A stretch of 28,494 bases of DNA from JBBQHM01 sp038323965. GTDB lineage: Bacteria > Verrucomicrobiota > Verrucomicrobiia > Chthoniobacterales > UBA10450. This document shows positions 1 through 8,401 of this stretch, in pieces. Under the pieces are notes generated by a model, which was not told the DNA's origin, did not search any database, and saw only the letters and a program-made list of their open reading frames with translations. Location of the stretch: contig JBBQHM010000020.1 in the NCBI GenBank assembly GCA_038323965.1, positions 1 to 28,494 on the forward strand, in the 5' to 3' direction. The position numbers were made by a program, and so were the translations under genes. How positions within the stretch are numbered: the stretch's first letter is position 1; each line of letters opens with the position of its first letter.

Positions 1-1011
1 CAGAACAAGCTGCTCGTCTACGGCAAGGGCGGCTTCGCGGTGGGTTACTTTAACCTGCAAACAACCGAGGATCCCCAAGGCAGCGGACCTGATGAATTCG
101 ATTCAAACCGAGTCATTGCTGCAGGGTTAGTGGGCGGCGGCATCGAGTACGCGATCAATTGCCATTGGTCAGCCAAGCTGGAATATGACCACATTTTCTT
201 CGGCTCGGAGCCTTTTGCTGGCTCCGAAACCAATAATACAGCTGAAAAGGCTTTGCGAAGCGGAGGTGACCAGGATTTGATCAAATTCGGAATCAATTAC
301 CGTTTCGGCGGCGCCGAAAATAAAACGATGGACGCCGTGCAGCGTGTCGATGGCAAAGACGCCAAGGTAATGAGCCAACCGATGATGGCGCCACCCTGCA
401 ATTGGACGGGCTGGTACGCTGGCTTGCACGGTGGCTATGTTTGGGGTGAGGCCTCAGCGATTGAACTGAATGATTCTTTTCCTTCTGCATACGACTTCGG
501 CAACAACGGCGGGTTCTATGGCGGATTACAGTTCGGCTATAACCGCCAGCTGACTTCCTTGTTTGTCCTAGGCGTGGAAGCAGAGTTCTCTGGCACCACA
601 CTCGACAATTCGGCGCCCAACTTCAGATTGTCGAAACAAAGTACTCCCGAACCGGGCACGCTTTCGAATCCGTGGACCGGCACGCTGGCGGCGAAGGCTG
701 GAGTCGCTTTCTGGCAGAATAAGATGCTTCTCTACGGCAAAGGCGGCTTAGCTGTTGGACAGTTTGACCTCTCCACAAATCAAGGCGGTGGCGATATTTT
801 CGACCACTCGCTCGCAGCAGTTGCTCCTCTGGCAGGGGTCGGTCTGGAATATGCCTTCACGTGTCATTGGTCGGCCAAGATCGAGTACGACCACATCTTC
901 TTCGGCTCTCAGCCGATCGCCGGTCCAGAGACGAACAATACCGATGAGAAGGCTTTCCGCGTTGGCGGCGACCAAAATGTGGTCCAAGCCGGTATCAACT
1001 ATAAATTCTAA
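1..1011 (+). CDS. Outer-membrane beta-barrel protein, tandem duplicated barrel domain (5' end outside window)
   Basis: Reading frame 1 is open from the first base, so the start lies left of the window; the GTG at 40 is internal. The protein contains two copies of one outer-membrane barrel module of the Omp25/OmpA-like porin type. The first visible copy ends around base 314 and the second runs from about 400 (NWTGWYAGLHGGY, the usual module opening) to the stop. Corresponding pieces are nearly identical: QNKLLVYGKGG at the window start against QNKMLLYGKGG near 716, and HWSAKLEYDHIFFGS against HWSAKIEYDHIFFGS. Both copies end in a strand finishing with an aromatic residue (NYRF, NYKF), typical of barrel C-termini. 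Such proteins sit in the outer membrane; the substrate or role cannot be read from the sequence. A terminator follows 38 bp after the stop. Confidence 0.85.
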   Translation, partial: QNKLLVYGKGGFAVGYFNLQTTEDPQGSGPDEFDSNRVIAAGLVGGGIEYAINCHWSAKLEYDHIFFGSEPFAGSETNNTAEKALRSGGDQDLIKFGINYRFGGAENKTMDAVQRVDGKDAKVMSQPMMAPPCNWTGWYAGLHGGYVWGEASAIELNDSFPSAYDFGNNGGFYGGLQFGYNRQLTSLFVLGVEAEFSGTTLDNSAPNFRLSKQSTPEPGTLSNPWTGTLAAKAGVAFWQNKMLLYGKGGLAVGQFDLSTNQGGGDIFDHSLAAVAPLAGVGLEYAFTCHWSAKIEYDHIFFGSQPIAGPETNNTDEKAFRVGGDQNVVQAGINYKF

Positions 1012-1048
1012 GGAACCTTTTGCGGTCATCATGGCCGCAAGCACGAGA

Positions 1049-1074
1049 GGCGCGCCCGAGGGCGCGCCTTTTTT
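1049..1074 (+). terminator. Rho-independent terminator after the barrel gene
   Basis: A perfect 8-bp GC stem (GGCGCGCC at 1049-1056 and 1061-1068) with a four-base loop is followed directly by six T residues. It lies 38 bp after the barrel stop codon. A second, weaker hairpin (TGCGG...CCGCA, 1021-1039) precedes it. Confidence 0.85.
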
Positions 1075-1284
1075 GTGACGCGGCGCCTTCGTTCATATAA
1101 AGCAAGGCGCGTTAGATAGCGCGCTCGCCGGGCGCCAGTGGCGAATGGCGGCTACGGCGGGTTGGTCGAACGCGGGCATGCCGCCGGAACGAACAGCCTG
1201 GACGCTGGTTGTGCGGCCGGAACTGTCAATGACAGGCAAAATTGCGTACTCGCCGACTTCACGCGCTCATGCGAAAAGATTCAC

Positions 1285-1866
1285 GTGCGCGACCTTGCCC
1301 AGAAATTCATGCTGGCGTTCATTCCGCTCTTCGTTGCGATCGACCCGATCGGCCTGGTCGCGCTTTTTATCGGATTGGGTGCTCGCGCCGACGCGGCGCG
1401 ACGTCAGCGGGAGGGGATGTTCGGCGTCTTTACGGGCTTCGCGGTATCGATTGGGTTCATTTTTCTCGGCAAGATCATTTTCCGGGCGCTTGGAATTACG
1501 GTCGCCGATTTTCAGGTTGCCGGGGGTCTTATCCTGCTCGGGCTAGCGGTGCGCGAGCTCCTGGATTTACATGGCGATAGCCGTTATTCCGGCGTCGATT
1601 TCGGTATCGTCCCGCTGGGGATGCCGATGATCGCTGGTCCCGCATTATTGACGTCACTCCTGGTGCTAACGGACGCGGTTGGGGTCGTGGTTACCCTGGT
1701 GGCGCTGGCGGTAAATCTCGCGTTGGTCGAGATCGGATTTCGGAATGCCGAGCGGTTTACCCGGTGCATGGGTAAAACGGGAATGAACGGCGTTTCCAAA
1801 CTGATATCGCTGTTGCTGGCAGCGATCGCGGTAAGCCTGATTCGGCGCGGATGGTCCGCGCATTAG
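1285..1866 (+). CDS. MarC family integral membrane protein
   Basis: The product is a small, very hydrophobic protein with about six membrane segments. It matches the MarC family (once named for multiple antibiotic resistance, now of unknown transport function). Family hallmarks are the opening FIPLFVAIDPIGLVALF and the central PLGMPMIAGPALLTSLL. The frame is open back to a GTG at 1138, but the extra 49 residues there are polar, rich in Gly/Cys and not membrane-like, while MarC proteins begin right before the AIDP segment. I therefore choose the GTG at 1285 (193 residues, normal for the family); ATG 1309 is possible. No good ribosome-binding site decides it. The gene stands alone, convergent with the TM2 gene 9 bp downstream. 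Confidence 0.8.
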   Translation: MRDLAQKFMLAFIPLFVAIDPIGLVALFIGLGARADAARRQREGMFGVFTGFAVSIGFIFLGKIIFRALGITVADFQVAGGLILLGLAVRELLDLHGDSRYSGVDFGIVPLGMPMIAGPALLTSLLVLTDAVGVVVTLVALAVNLALVEIGFRNAERFTRCMGKTGMNGVSKLISLLLAAIAVSLIRRGWSAH

Positions 1867-1875
1867 AAGGACGAC

Positions 1876-2079
1876 CTACGCGAGCTTGTTGCCCTGCTTG
1901 TCGGTAAAAGCTCCGACCAAAATCATGATGAAATCGATGAGAACCCAAATTCCAGCGCCACCGAAAGTTACCAACTGGAGAATGCCGGTCCCGATTTTTC
2001 CGACGTAGAAGCGATGCACGCCGAGGACGCCGAAGAAGAAACAGAGGAGGGCAGCAACGATTTTACTTTTTGGGGCCAT
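1876..2079 (-). CDS. TM2 domain membrane protein
   Basis: This 67-residue protein is almost entirely a TM2 domain (PF05154 type): a short basic N-terminus (MAPKSKIVAALLC), a first membrane helix ending in GVLGVHRFYVGK, a short loop, and a second helix containing GGAGIWVLIDFIMIL. The G-x-HRFY-x-G signature and the W-x-LID motif are both present. TM2 proteins are small two-helix inner-membrane proteins of unsettled function. It is last in a minus-strand group with the CoA-binding and lipoprotein genes. Confidence 0.85.
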   Translation of the reverse strand: MAPKSKIVAALLCFFFGVLGVHRFYVGKIGTGILQLVTFGGAGIWVLIDFIMILVGAFTDKQGNKLA

Positions 2080-2127
2080 GAGGGAGGACTTGAGACGGCG
2101 GGGAGCCGGACGTCAAATCTTCTCTCC

Positions 2128-2496
2128 TTAAAACTCTTTCGTCTGCAACATCACCAGGGTGCAGCCTTCGACCACCTGGATATCTCGAGCGCGCGCCCGC
2201 GAGGCGAGGTCGTCGTTCTCGGCACCGGGATTAAGAATGATGCGTCGGGGCGCCTTCTCCAAAATTTCGCCGAGCACCGCATCGGAACGCGCTTTGTTAA
2301 GGTAAACCGTCACCGTATCGACCGTCCCCGGAACATCGCGGATTGAGGCGTAGCAGCGCTCCCCACGAATTTCCTCAAACGCGGGATTCACGGGAATGGC
2401 CTGATGACCAAAATCCGAGAGCATGGCCATCGCGCGATTCGCATAACGATCGGGCTTGGGCGAGGCCCCCATCACCACCACGCTGCTGGCTTTCAC
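2128..2496 (-). CDS. CoA-binding domain protein (YccU-like)
   Basis: The 122-residue protein is a stand-alone Rossmann-type CoA-binding domain (PF13380 type). It opens with VVVMGASPKPDRYANRAM, the family's nucleotide-binding loop, continues with the IPVNPAFEEIRGERCYASI segment, and ends with NPGAENDDLASRAR and VVEGCTLV. This matches succinyl-CoA synthetase alpha-type CoA-binding proteins such as E. coli YccU in length and motif order. No catalytic domain is fused, so the role is probably ligand binding; the partner is unknown. It starts 9 bp after the lipoprotein stop codon, suggesting one transcript. Confidence 0.85.
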   Translation of the reverse strand: MKASSVVVMGASPKPDRYANRAMAMLSDFGHQAIPVNPAFEEIRGERCYASIRDVPGTVDTVTVYLNKARSDAVLGEILEKAPRRIILNPGAENDDLASRARARDIQVVEGCTLVMLQTKEF

Positions 2497-2505
2497 CCGC
2501 GGCGA

Positions 2506-2889
2506 CTAATTGGGTCGGCGCCGCGTTTCTGGCCAGAACGGCTCGGTCTTGGCGGACCGATCGCCAGCCTGATAGCGTCGATCGAGTTCGCCCTGCACCA
2601 GCGCCAATTCATCCTGCTGCGGTAACGGGCTGCCACGAACGACGTAGCCCACATCGCCGTTCGGCAGGCCGCGACGGGGGATTTGATTGTATAATTCCTT
2701 CCGACGTTCCTGGAGTTGCACGGTAGACCATTTGGCAAAGGCGTTGTTGCGACCGACAAAGACCGCGCCACCTGTTGTTTGACTCGCGGCGTATGGCAGA
2801 TTCGGACCAGTGTAATAAGCTGGCTGCGGTCCGCTATCGGCGCATCCAGCGAGGAAAAGTGCTGCGAGGAGAGGGAGGAGTATTTTCAT
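2506..2889 (-). CDS. Small predicted lipoprotein
   Basis: The 127-residue protein starts with a short lysine-bearing hydrophobic segment ending in a clear lipobox (LFLAGC, cysteine at residue 16), so it should be lipid-modified and exported. The mature part is polar and rich in Pro, Gly, Arg and Gln, with a helical stretch around residues 50-75 and another near 93-112. I recognise no family. It is the first of a minus-strand group with the CoA-binding protein (9 bp) and the TM2 protein (48 bp), and is divergent from hpnH across about 140 bp. Confidence 0.7.
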   Translation of the reverse strand: MKILLPLLAALFLAGCADSGPQPAYYTGPNLPYAASQTTGGAVFVGRNNAFAKWSTVQLQERRKELYNQIPRRGLPNGDVGYVVRGSPLPQQDELALVQGELDRRYQAGDRSAKTEPFWPETRRRPN

Positions 2890-2992
2890 TTCAATTAGAT
2901 TCGTTGGAGTTAGGGAGGTTGGTTGCAGTTATAGAACCATCACGGGCCGCGAAAGTTGCCGCCGGGTAAGGGGAGGCCTGACTTGCGACTTA

Positions 2993-3020
2993 TTGACACC
3001 CTCTGACCGAAGGTTACAAT
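2993..3020 (+). promoter_or_regulatory. Sigma-70-type promoter of hpnH-shc
   Basis: A perfect TTGACA (2993-2998), a 16-base spacer and TACAAT (3015-3020, five of six consensus bases) lie just before hpnH. The -10 hexamer ends ten bases before the ATG at 3031, so transcription would begin within a few bases of the start codon and the mRNA would be nearly leaderless. Confidence 0.6.
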
Positions 3021-3030
3021 CGACGCTCTT

Positions 3031-4344
3031 ATGAGGTTCCCCTTGCCCCTTACGGCTAAAATTGCGGCTTACATCATCGGCCACAAAATGCGCCGGACGC
3101 AGAAGTTTGCGACCGTGCTCCAACTCGAGCCTTTGCACACCTGCAACCTGACGTGCACCGGCTGCGGGCGGATTCGCGAATATTCGACCTCGATGAAAGA
3201 CATGATGAGTCTCGAGGATTGCGTCGCTGCGGCAGTGGAGTGCAACGCGCCGATGGTCTCGATCTGCGGCGGGGAACCCCTCATTTACCCTCACATCGAG
3301 CCGTTGATAAAGACGCTGCTGGAGCAGAAGCGCATCGTCTACATCTGCACGAACGCCATGTTCATGCGCAAAAAGATGCGTGAATGGCTCGCCTCGGAAT
3401 TTCCCAAGCGCGGTAAATTCGTCGAGGAACAGATCACGGCATTGCTGGGAGCGGCATTGATCAGCGAAAAAGAGGCCGGCGAAATTCGCAAAGGTCTCAA
3501 GGATCCGGCCAAGCTGACGATTGCGCCGAGTTCGTGGATGTACTGGAACGTCCATCTGGATGGTCTCGAGAAAACGCACGACCTTATTGTCGAGCGGGAG
3601 GGCGTGTTCAAAGAATGCATCCTGGCCATTAAGATGGCGAAGATTCTTGGCTATCAGGTTGCGACGAATACCACGGTCTACAAAGAGACCGACATGAACG
3701 AGCTCGAGCAGATGTTCGATTTCCTTGCGGACCTCGAAGTTGATGGGCACACGATCACCCCCGGCTACGAGTACGATTCGGCCAAGCAGGACATGATCAA
3801 GCGCCTGAATCTGCAGCCGGAGAATTTCTTCCTCACGCGCAAAGCCACGGTCGAGAAATTTAAGAAAATGGAAGACTGGATGCAGCGTTACACGTTTTTC
3901 GGCACGCCGATTTACTTCGAGTTTCTCGCGGGTAAACGCGATCTGACCTGCTCCGCATGGGCAATCCCGACGCGCAACATGGCCGGATGGAAGGCGCCCT
4001 GTTATTTCATGACCGACGCTGCCGGCACGAACGGCACCGGTCACTTCGACAGTTACGCCGAACTCCTCGAGCAGGTGGACTGGAACAAATACGGCGTGGT
4101 GGACGGCGTCGCGCGCGATCCCCGTTGCGAGAATTGCATGACGCATTGCGGCTACGAGCCAACGGCGAGCCTTGGTTTGCAGAACCAGCCGGGTGACACC
4201 TGGAAGACGGTGCGCTTTAATTTTGGGGCGCGACCCAAATCGCAGCACCGCGGCAATGAACTGGCCGTTTTCAACGGTGTCAGTTCCGGCAACGGACATC
4301 TCACCGGCAAAGGCGCGGCGATCCCGGTCGAGCAAGCTTCGTAG
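3031..4344 (+). CDS. hpnH: Hopanoid biosynthesis radical SAM protein HpnH (adenosylhopane synthase)
   Basis: HpnH is the radical SAM enzyme that attaches a 5'-deoxyadenosyl group to a C30 hopene, giving adenosylhopane, the first step to C35 hopanoids. The sequence shows the family's version of the iron-sulphur motif, CNLTCTGC (Cys38, Cys42, Cys45), preceded by LEPLHT, then ICGGEPLIYPHIE (79-90), YWNVHLDGLEKTHD, TPGYEYD, and a C-terminal cysteine cluster ending CMTHCGYEPTA. At 437 residues it exceeds the usual 330-390. There is an extra charged segment at about residues 117-166, between the CTNAMFMRKKM strand and the NVHLDG strand, and a longer tail. The start fits the family's N-terminus. shc follows 2 bp after the stop. 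Confidence 0.93.
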   Translation: MRFPLPLTAKIAAYIIGHKMRRTQKFATVLQLEPLHTCNLTCTGCGRIREYSTSMKDMMSLEDCVAAAVECNAPMVSICGGEPLIYPHIEPLIKTLLEQKRIVYICTNAMFMRKKMREWLASEFPKRGKFVEEQITALLGAALISEKEAGEIRKGLKDPAKLTIAPSSWMYWNVHLDGLEKTHDLIVEREGVFKECILAIKMAKILGYQVATNTTVYKETDMNELEQMFDFLADLEVDGHTITPGYEYDSAKQDMIKRLNLQPENFFLTRKATVEKFKKMEDWMQRYTFFGTPIYFEFLAGKRDLTCSAWAIPTRNMAGWKAPCYFMTDAAGTNGTGHFDSYAELLEQVDWNKYGVVDGVARDPRCENCMTHCGYEPTASLGLQNQPGDTWKTVRFNFGARPKSQHRGNELAVFNGVSSGNGHLTGKGAAIPVEQAS

Positions 4345-4346
4345 TT

Positions 4347-6344
4347 GTGTCGAACGCGAAGGTGATAGCGCTCCCAAGCGCGGCGCCGGAAGTGCAACCG
4401 CGCTTCGCCGCGACGGATGCGGAACTGGAGTCCGCGATCGCAGGCGCGCAGGAAAATCTTCTTCGCCAACAGAAGCCCGATGGACATTGGTGCGGCGAAT
4501 TAATCGTCGATAGCACGCTCTGCTCGGACTACGTGCTCTACATGCACTGGCTGGACGAGGTGAATCCCCGTCTGCAAAGCCGCTGCGTGCAGCATATTTT
4601 GAAGCGGCAGCTTCACGACGGCGGCTGGAATGTTTACCACGGCGGTCCCAGCGAGATTAATGCGTCGGTGAAAGCGTATTTTGCGCTGAAGCTCGCCGGA
4701 TCTTCCGCCGATCTGCCTTACATGCAGGAAGCGCGCGCGAACATTTTGCGGCTTGGTGGCATTCCGCGCATGAATACTTTCAGCAAGCTCTATCTCGCGC
4801 TTCTTGGTCAATTCCCTTGGAAATATCTGCCAACGATCCCGGTAGAAATGGTGCTGCTGCCGACGTGGGCACCGTTTCACATGTACAAGATGTCGTCATG
4901 GAGCCGGGCGATGCTGGTTCCGCTCGCGATCATTAATCACTTCAAGCCGACGCGTGAATTGCCCCCGGAAAAGGAGCTGCACGAGTTGTATCCGCTCGGC
5001 ACCGAGCACAGCGATTTCCGGCTGCGGCGCGATCAGCGGGCCTTCACCTGGCGCAATCTTTTCCTCCGCATCGATGACGTGCTCAAGGCAGTACATCCGA
5101 TTCGTTTTCGCCCCATGCGCAAGCGCGCACTGGAGGAAGCGGAACGCTGGATGATCGATCGCATGGGCGAAGGGAGTGACGGCTTGGCCACGGTGTTTCC
5201 GGCGATGCTGAATGCGTTGATCGCTTTACGCGCGCTTGGTTACCCGAAGGAGAGTCCGATTTACCAGAAGGCCCTGCACGATTTCGAAGGGTTGTTCGTG
5301 GATGAACCCGATGAATTTCGAATTCAACCCTGCTTGTCGCCTGTCTGGGACACTGCGATTAACATCATCGCGCTGGGCGAATCAGGCATACCGGCGGATC
5401 ACCCCGTCCTGCAGCGAGCTGCTGCATGGCTCATCAGCAAGGAAGTGCGCGTGCACGGCGATTGGGTGAACAACAACGCGCATCCCGAAGCCAGTGGTTG
5501 GGCTTTTGAATACAACAACGTCTACTACCCGGATACTGACGACACCGCGATGGTGCTAATGGCCCTCCGGCTGGTTGCACCGCGCGACGCGAAAGAGTTG
5601 GAGACGGTATTCAGTCGCGCGCTGGCGTGGCAGCTCAGTTTTCAATGCCGTGATGGCGGCTGGGGCGCTTTCGATAAGAATGTGATCGATGGCTGGCTCG
5701 AGAACATGCCCTTTGCGGACCACAATGCGATTCTCGACCCCACTTGCAGCGATCTGACCGCGCGCACGCTCGAGCTTTTTGGTTATATCGGGTTTGATCG
5801 CAGCGATGAATCTGTGCGCGATGCGTTGCGTTATCTCATTGAGACTCAGGAAGACGACGGCTCGTGGTACGGTCGGTGGGGAGTGAATTACATTTACGGC
5901 ACGTGGCAGGTGTTGCGCGGGTTGCGCGCGATCGGTCAGGATATGCGGCAGGATTGGATCCTGCGCGGGCGCGATTGGCTGGAGAGTTGCCAGAACGACG
6001 ATGGCGGCTGGGGTGAAACCTGCGGCTCGTACGATGATCCGAAATTGAAGGGCCGCGGTGAAAGCACGGCTTCGCAAACATCGTGGGCCCTGATGGCCCT
6101 GTGCGCCTGCGGCGAACTCGATCGAGCAAGCGTGCAGCGAGGTTTACGCTATTTGCTCTCGACCCAGGAGGACGATGGCTCGTGGGAAGAACCGCAAATT
6201 ACCGGCACTGGTTTCCCAAGGGTTTTTTATCTTAAGTACGATTTTTACCGGCAGAATTTTCCGCTGCTGGCACTTGCCACCTACGTGAATTACAAGCGTG
6301 GCATCGGTCATCGGCAGACGTTCTTCCGTTGCGGCGCCAGCTAG
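4347..6344 (+). CDS. shc: Squalene--hopene cyclase
   Basis: The enzyme cyclises squalene to hopene/hopanol at the membrane. The sequence has the catalytic acid motif DTDD (residues 396-399, within YYPDTDDTAMVLMAL) and many QW-type repeats of the alpha-barrel fold: QKPDGHW (42-48), QLHDGGW (88-94), QCRDGGWGAFD, QEDDGSWYGRWG, QNDDGGWGE and QEDDGSWEEP. The C-terminal segment GTGFPRVFYLKYDFYRQNFP is the family's usual ending. The length of 665 residues is normal. The start is a GTG two bases after the hpnH stop, so translation is probably coupled. Together with HpnH this supplies hopane and its adenosylation; squalene-forming genes are not in the window. Confidence 0.95.
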   Translation: MSNAKVIALPSAAPEVQPRFAATDAELESAIAGAQENLLRQQKPDGHWCGELIVDSTLCSDYVLYMHWLDEVNPRLQSRCVQHILKRQLHDGGWNVYHGGPSEINASVKAYFALKLAGSSADLPYMQEARANILRLGGIPRMNTFSKLYLALLGQFPWKYLPTIPVEMVLLPTWAPFHMYKMSSWSRAMLVPLAIINHFKPTRELPPEKELHELYPLGTEHSDFRLRRDQRAFTWRNLFLRIDDVLKAVHPIRFRPMRKRALEEAERWMIDRMGEGSDGLATVFPAMLNALIALRALGYPKESPIYQKALHDFEGLFVDEPDEFRIQPCLSPVWDTAINIIALGESGIPADHPVLQRAAAWLISKEVRVHGDWVNNNAHPEASGWAFEYNNVYYPDTDDTAMVLMALRLVAPRDAKELETVFSRALAWQLSFQCRDGGWGAFDKNVIDGWLENMPFADHNAILDPTCSDLTARTLELFGYIGFDRSDESVRDALRYLIETQEDDGSWYGRWGVNYIYGTWQVLRGLRAIGQDMRQDWILRGRDWLESCQNDDGGWGETCGSYDDPKLKGRGESTASQTSWALMALCACGELDRASVQRGLRYLLSTQEDDGSWEEPQITGTGFPRVFYLKYDFYRQNFPLLALATYVNYKRGIGHRQTFFRCGAS

Positions 6345-6718
6345 AGCGGTAGGGGCGCTTGTGCCAGGCGCCCACCGACGCCCCTAAGCGCTAGGCGTCC
6401 GACCATGTCGTCGCTTGCTCGCGCGTGCGCCGTCGGGATCCGTACCCTTCGCGAAGCAAATCCGAGGAATCCGTGACTTGGCAGCAAAATGTCAAAGATA
6501 TAGATGTGACCCCCTATTCCCTAGGCGCGAATTAACTCTGCATCGGTGCGCCCCTTGCGCCGACAGTTTGCACTGCGTGCGCGAGCCGGAGTTTCCCGCC
6601 GCGTTCCGCAACGCTGAACACTCTGCCTAATGAGACCTGGGCGCTGCCACCGCTGGCCAGGGCTCGATCGTCTGTCACGAGGCGCGAATGTTCGCGAAAC
6701 CCGCCAGCGCGCCTAGGT
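6345..6718. other. Intergenic gap with one hairpin
   Basis: This 374-bp stretch separates the convergent shc and collagen-like genes. It holds one inverted repeat just after shc: TAGGGGCG (6350-6357) and CGCCCCTA (6379-6386). It has no T-run, so it is a weak terminator or a small palindromic repeat. I see no convincing gene in the rest. Confidence 0.5.
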
Positions 6719-8161
6719 CTACTGGTCGTACGTGGAATGGACCATGCCAACCCAAACGAAATCGTCGACACCGACACCTTCTGCGCGCCCGATCGTGACC
6801 TCGGCTGTCTCCTGGCCATTATAGAAGTTCCCGAAGATCAGGTGCAAATGCACAATTTTTTGAGAATCGGTCGCAATCACGAAGAATCCGCCTGGCGTCG
6901 GGTTAACGATGACCGTGTGAATGGGGGCAACCCGTGACTGTAGATTCGAGTCAATGACGTAGCCGCTGGCTGAGAGCACCGCCTGCGTATTAGGAGGAAA
7001 AGTCTGATCCCAGTATAAGCGGAATCCGCCATTAGTGCCATCGCGCACGAGCCTCATGACGTCCGTGCGTGCAACGATTTGGCCGAGGTCATGGATAGTC
7101 GAGACGACGCGCCGCGTCACGATGCCACGATAGATGAACGCGCCATTTGGCGCGCTGGCCGCCGGACTTTCGGTGGTCCCGGTTTCCGACCCGGTGCGAA
7201 TACGCCCGGAGACTTGAAAGAGAGCATTCGGATTGGTGTTGCCCACGCCGACGTTCCCGCCGTTGTAAAACATGTTGAGCCCGTTGACCTGCCAGAGCGC
7301 ATCCGAACCCTTCGCGCCCGTCGCGCCTTGTGGCCCCAGGGCACCGGTCGCTCCGGGTAGCCCCGTAGGGCCGATCAGCCCCTGCGAACCTTGCGTTCCC
7401 GTCGCTCCATTGTCACCCTTCAGACCTTGGGGACCGACTGCGCCGGTCGCTCCCTGGGATCCTGTTAGACCTACCAGCCCCTGCGCTCCGGTGGCTCCAT
7501 TGTCACCCTTCACACCCTGCGGACCTGTGGCTCCTTGCGGACCAATCGCGCCCGGCGCCCCCTGCGCACCGGTTGGACCGATCAATCCCTGTGGCCCTTG
7601 CGCTCCGGTGGCCCCATTATCCCCCTTCACACCCTGGGGACCTGCGGCCCCTAGCGGACCAACTGGGCCGGGAAGTCCCTGCGGTCCTAGCGGACCGATC
7701 AGCCCCTGGGGTCCCGGCGAGCCGGTGCCTCCGGTATCGCCTTTCGGGCCCGCGGCGCCCATCGCACCCTCTGGACCTTGCGGACCAGTTGCGCCCATCG
7801 CGCCCGTCGACCCGCCGTAGCCGATAGTTATATCGAAAGAGTCACTGGATGGCTGACCGCCTCCAGCCGAGACGGTAAGCAAATAAGAGCCGGGAGTGAA
7901 ACTACCCGGGATCGTGGCTGAGATGGTGGTCGCACTCGAACTCGTAACCACCAACGCCAGGCCGTTCAAAGTGACAGCTGGAGTCGTGTTCCCGAAATTA
8001 GTCCCGGTGATCGTCAGGACATGCGAGGTCAAATCCGCCGTGGCGCTGATAATCGCGACCTGGTTAGCCGAAGAGGTTTTAGCGGCCTGGCTTTGCTCCG
8101 GCAAGAGTGCTACGGCGGAGCTAAGTAAGATCGTAACGAAGAGGAGTGGGCTATACTTCAT
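6719..8161 (-). CDS. Secreted IPT/collagen-repeat fibre-like protein
   Basis: The ATG at 8161 is chosen because it begins a signal peptide (MKYSPLLFVTILLSSAVALL...SQA); an upstream in-frame ATG at 8212 would add 17 polar residues. In the 480-residue form, residues 34-114 resemble an IPT/TIG immunoglobulin-like domain (VLTITGTNFG, SYLLTVSAGG). Residues 117-285 are an unbroken collagen-like run of Gly-X-Y triplets with recurring KGDNGATG and GPQG units. After that comes VGVGNTNPNALFQVSG, the type of motif found where stalks meet heads in phage tail fibres and in bacterial surface proteins. A globular C-terminal domain of about 170 residues that I do not recognise ends the protein. It is probably an extracellular trimeric fibre; the binding target is unknown. 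The gene stands alone. Confidence 0.85.
   Translation of the reverse strand: MKYSPLLFVTILLSSAVALLPEQSQAAKTSSANQVAIISATADLTSHVLTITGTNFGNTTPAVTLNGLALVVTSSSATTISATIPGSFTPGSYLLTVSAGGGQPSSDSFDITIGYGGSTGAMGATGPQGPEGAMGAAGPKGDTGGTGSPGPQGLIGPLGPQGLPGPVGPLGAAGPQGVKGDNGATGAQGPQGLIGPTGAQGAPGAIGPQGATGPQGVKGDNGATGAQGLVGLTGSQGATGAVGPQGLKGDNGATGTQGSQGLIGPTGLPGATGALGPQGATGAKGSDALWQVNGLNMFYNGGNVGVGNTNPNALFQVSGRIRTGSETGTTESPAASAPNGAFIYRGIVTRRVVSTIHDLGQIVARTDVMRLVRDGTNGGFRLYWDQTFPPNTQAVLSASGYVIDSNLQSRVAPIHTVIVNPTPGGFFVIATDSQKIVHLHLIFGNFYNGQETAEVTIGRAEGVGVDDFVWVGMVHSTYDQ
7307..7813 (-). repeat. Collagen-encoding triplet repeat tract
   Basis: This segment encodes 169 residues of uninterrupted Gly-X-Y. At DNA level it is an imperfect tandem repeat with units of roughly 60-100 bp built around codons for KGDNGATG and GPQGL, so the tract may expand or contract by recombination. 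Confidence 0.85.
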
Positions 8162-8401
8162 AAGCTTTGGGATGGCATCAGGGCGCGGGTGGGATGTAGC
8201 GGATCGCGCCAAGCCACCGGCGAGCCGTTATCCGGCGCCGACCCTGCTGCTATTACACCCAGCCGGAACTTACGTTGAAACGGGAAATGGCGAGATCGTT
8301 ACAAAATTCTTCGTTTCCTGACAAACGGTCAAGATTAAATTCTCAAATATCACGCCCAGGTAGGTCGTTGCACGTCTCGAGCGCTGCCGGTTCGGGTCAG
8401 G

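Noticed and set aside
1138..1284. N-terminal extension of the MarC protein to the GTG at 1138
   Set aside because: The added residues are polar, Cys/Gly-rich and not found before the AIDP segment in the family; a start at 1285 gives the normal length.
2929..4377. Minus-strand open frame of 482 codons opposite hpnH
   Set aside because: It is the antisense of a clearly conserved radical SAM gene. The protein is Arg/Leu/Val/His-rich without family motifs, and such long shadows are expected in GC-rich DNA.
7307..7813. CRISPR-like repeats
   Set aside because: The repeats are imperfect, in frame and encode Gly-X-Y; there are no regular spacers and no cas genes.
7272..7820. Plus-strand Pro/Cys-rich open frame of 182 codons
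   Set aside because: It is the antisense reading of the collagen triplets (Gly codons read as Pro or Ala).
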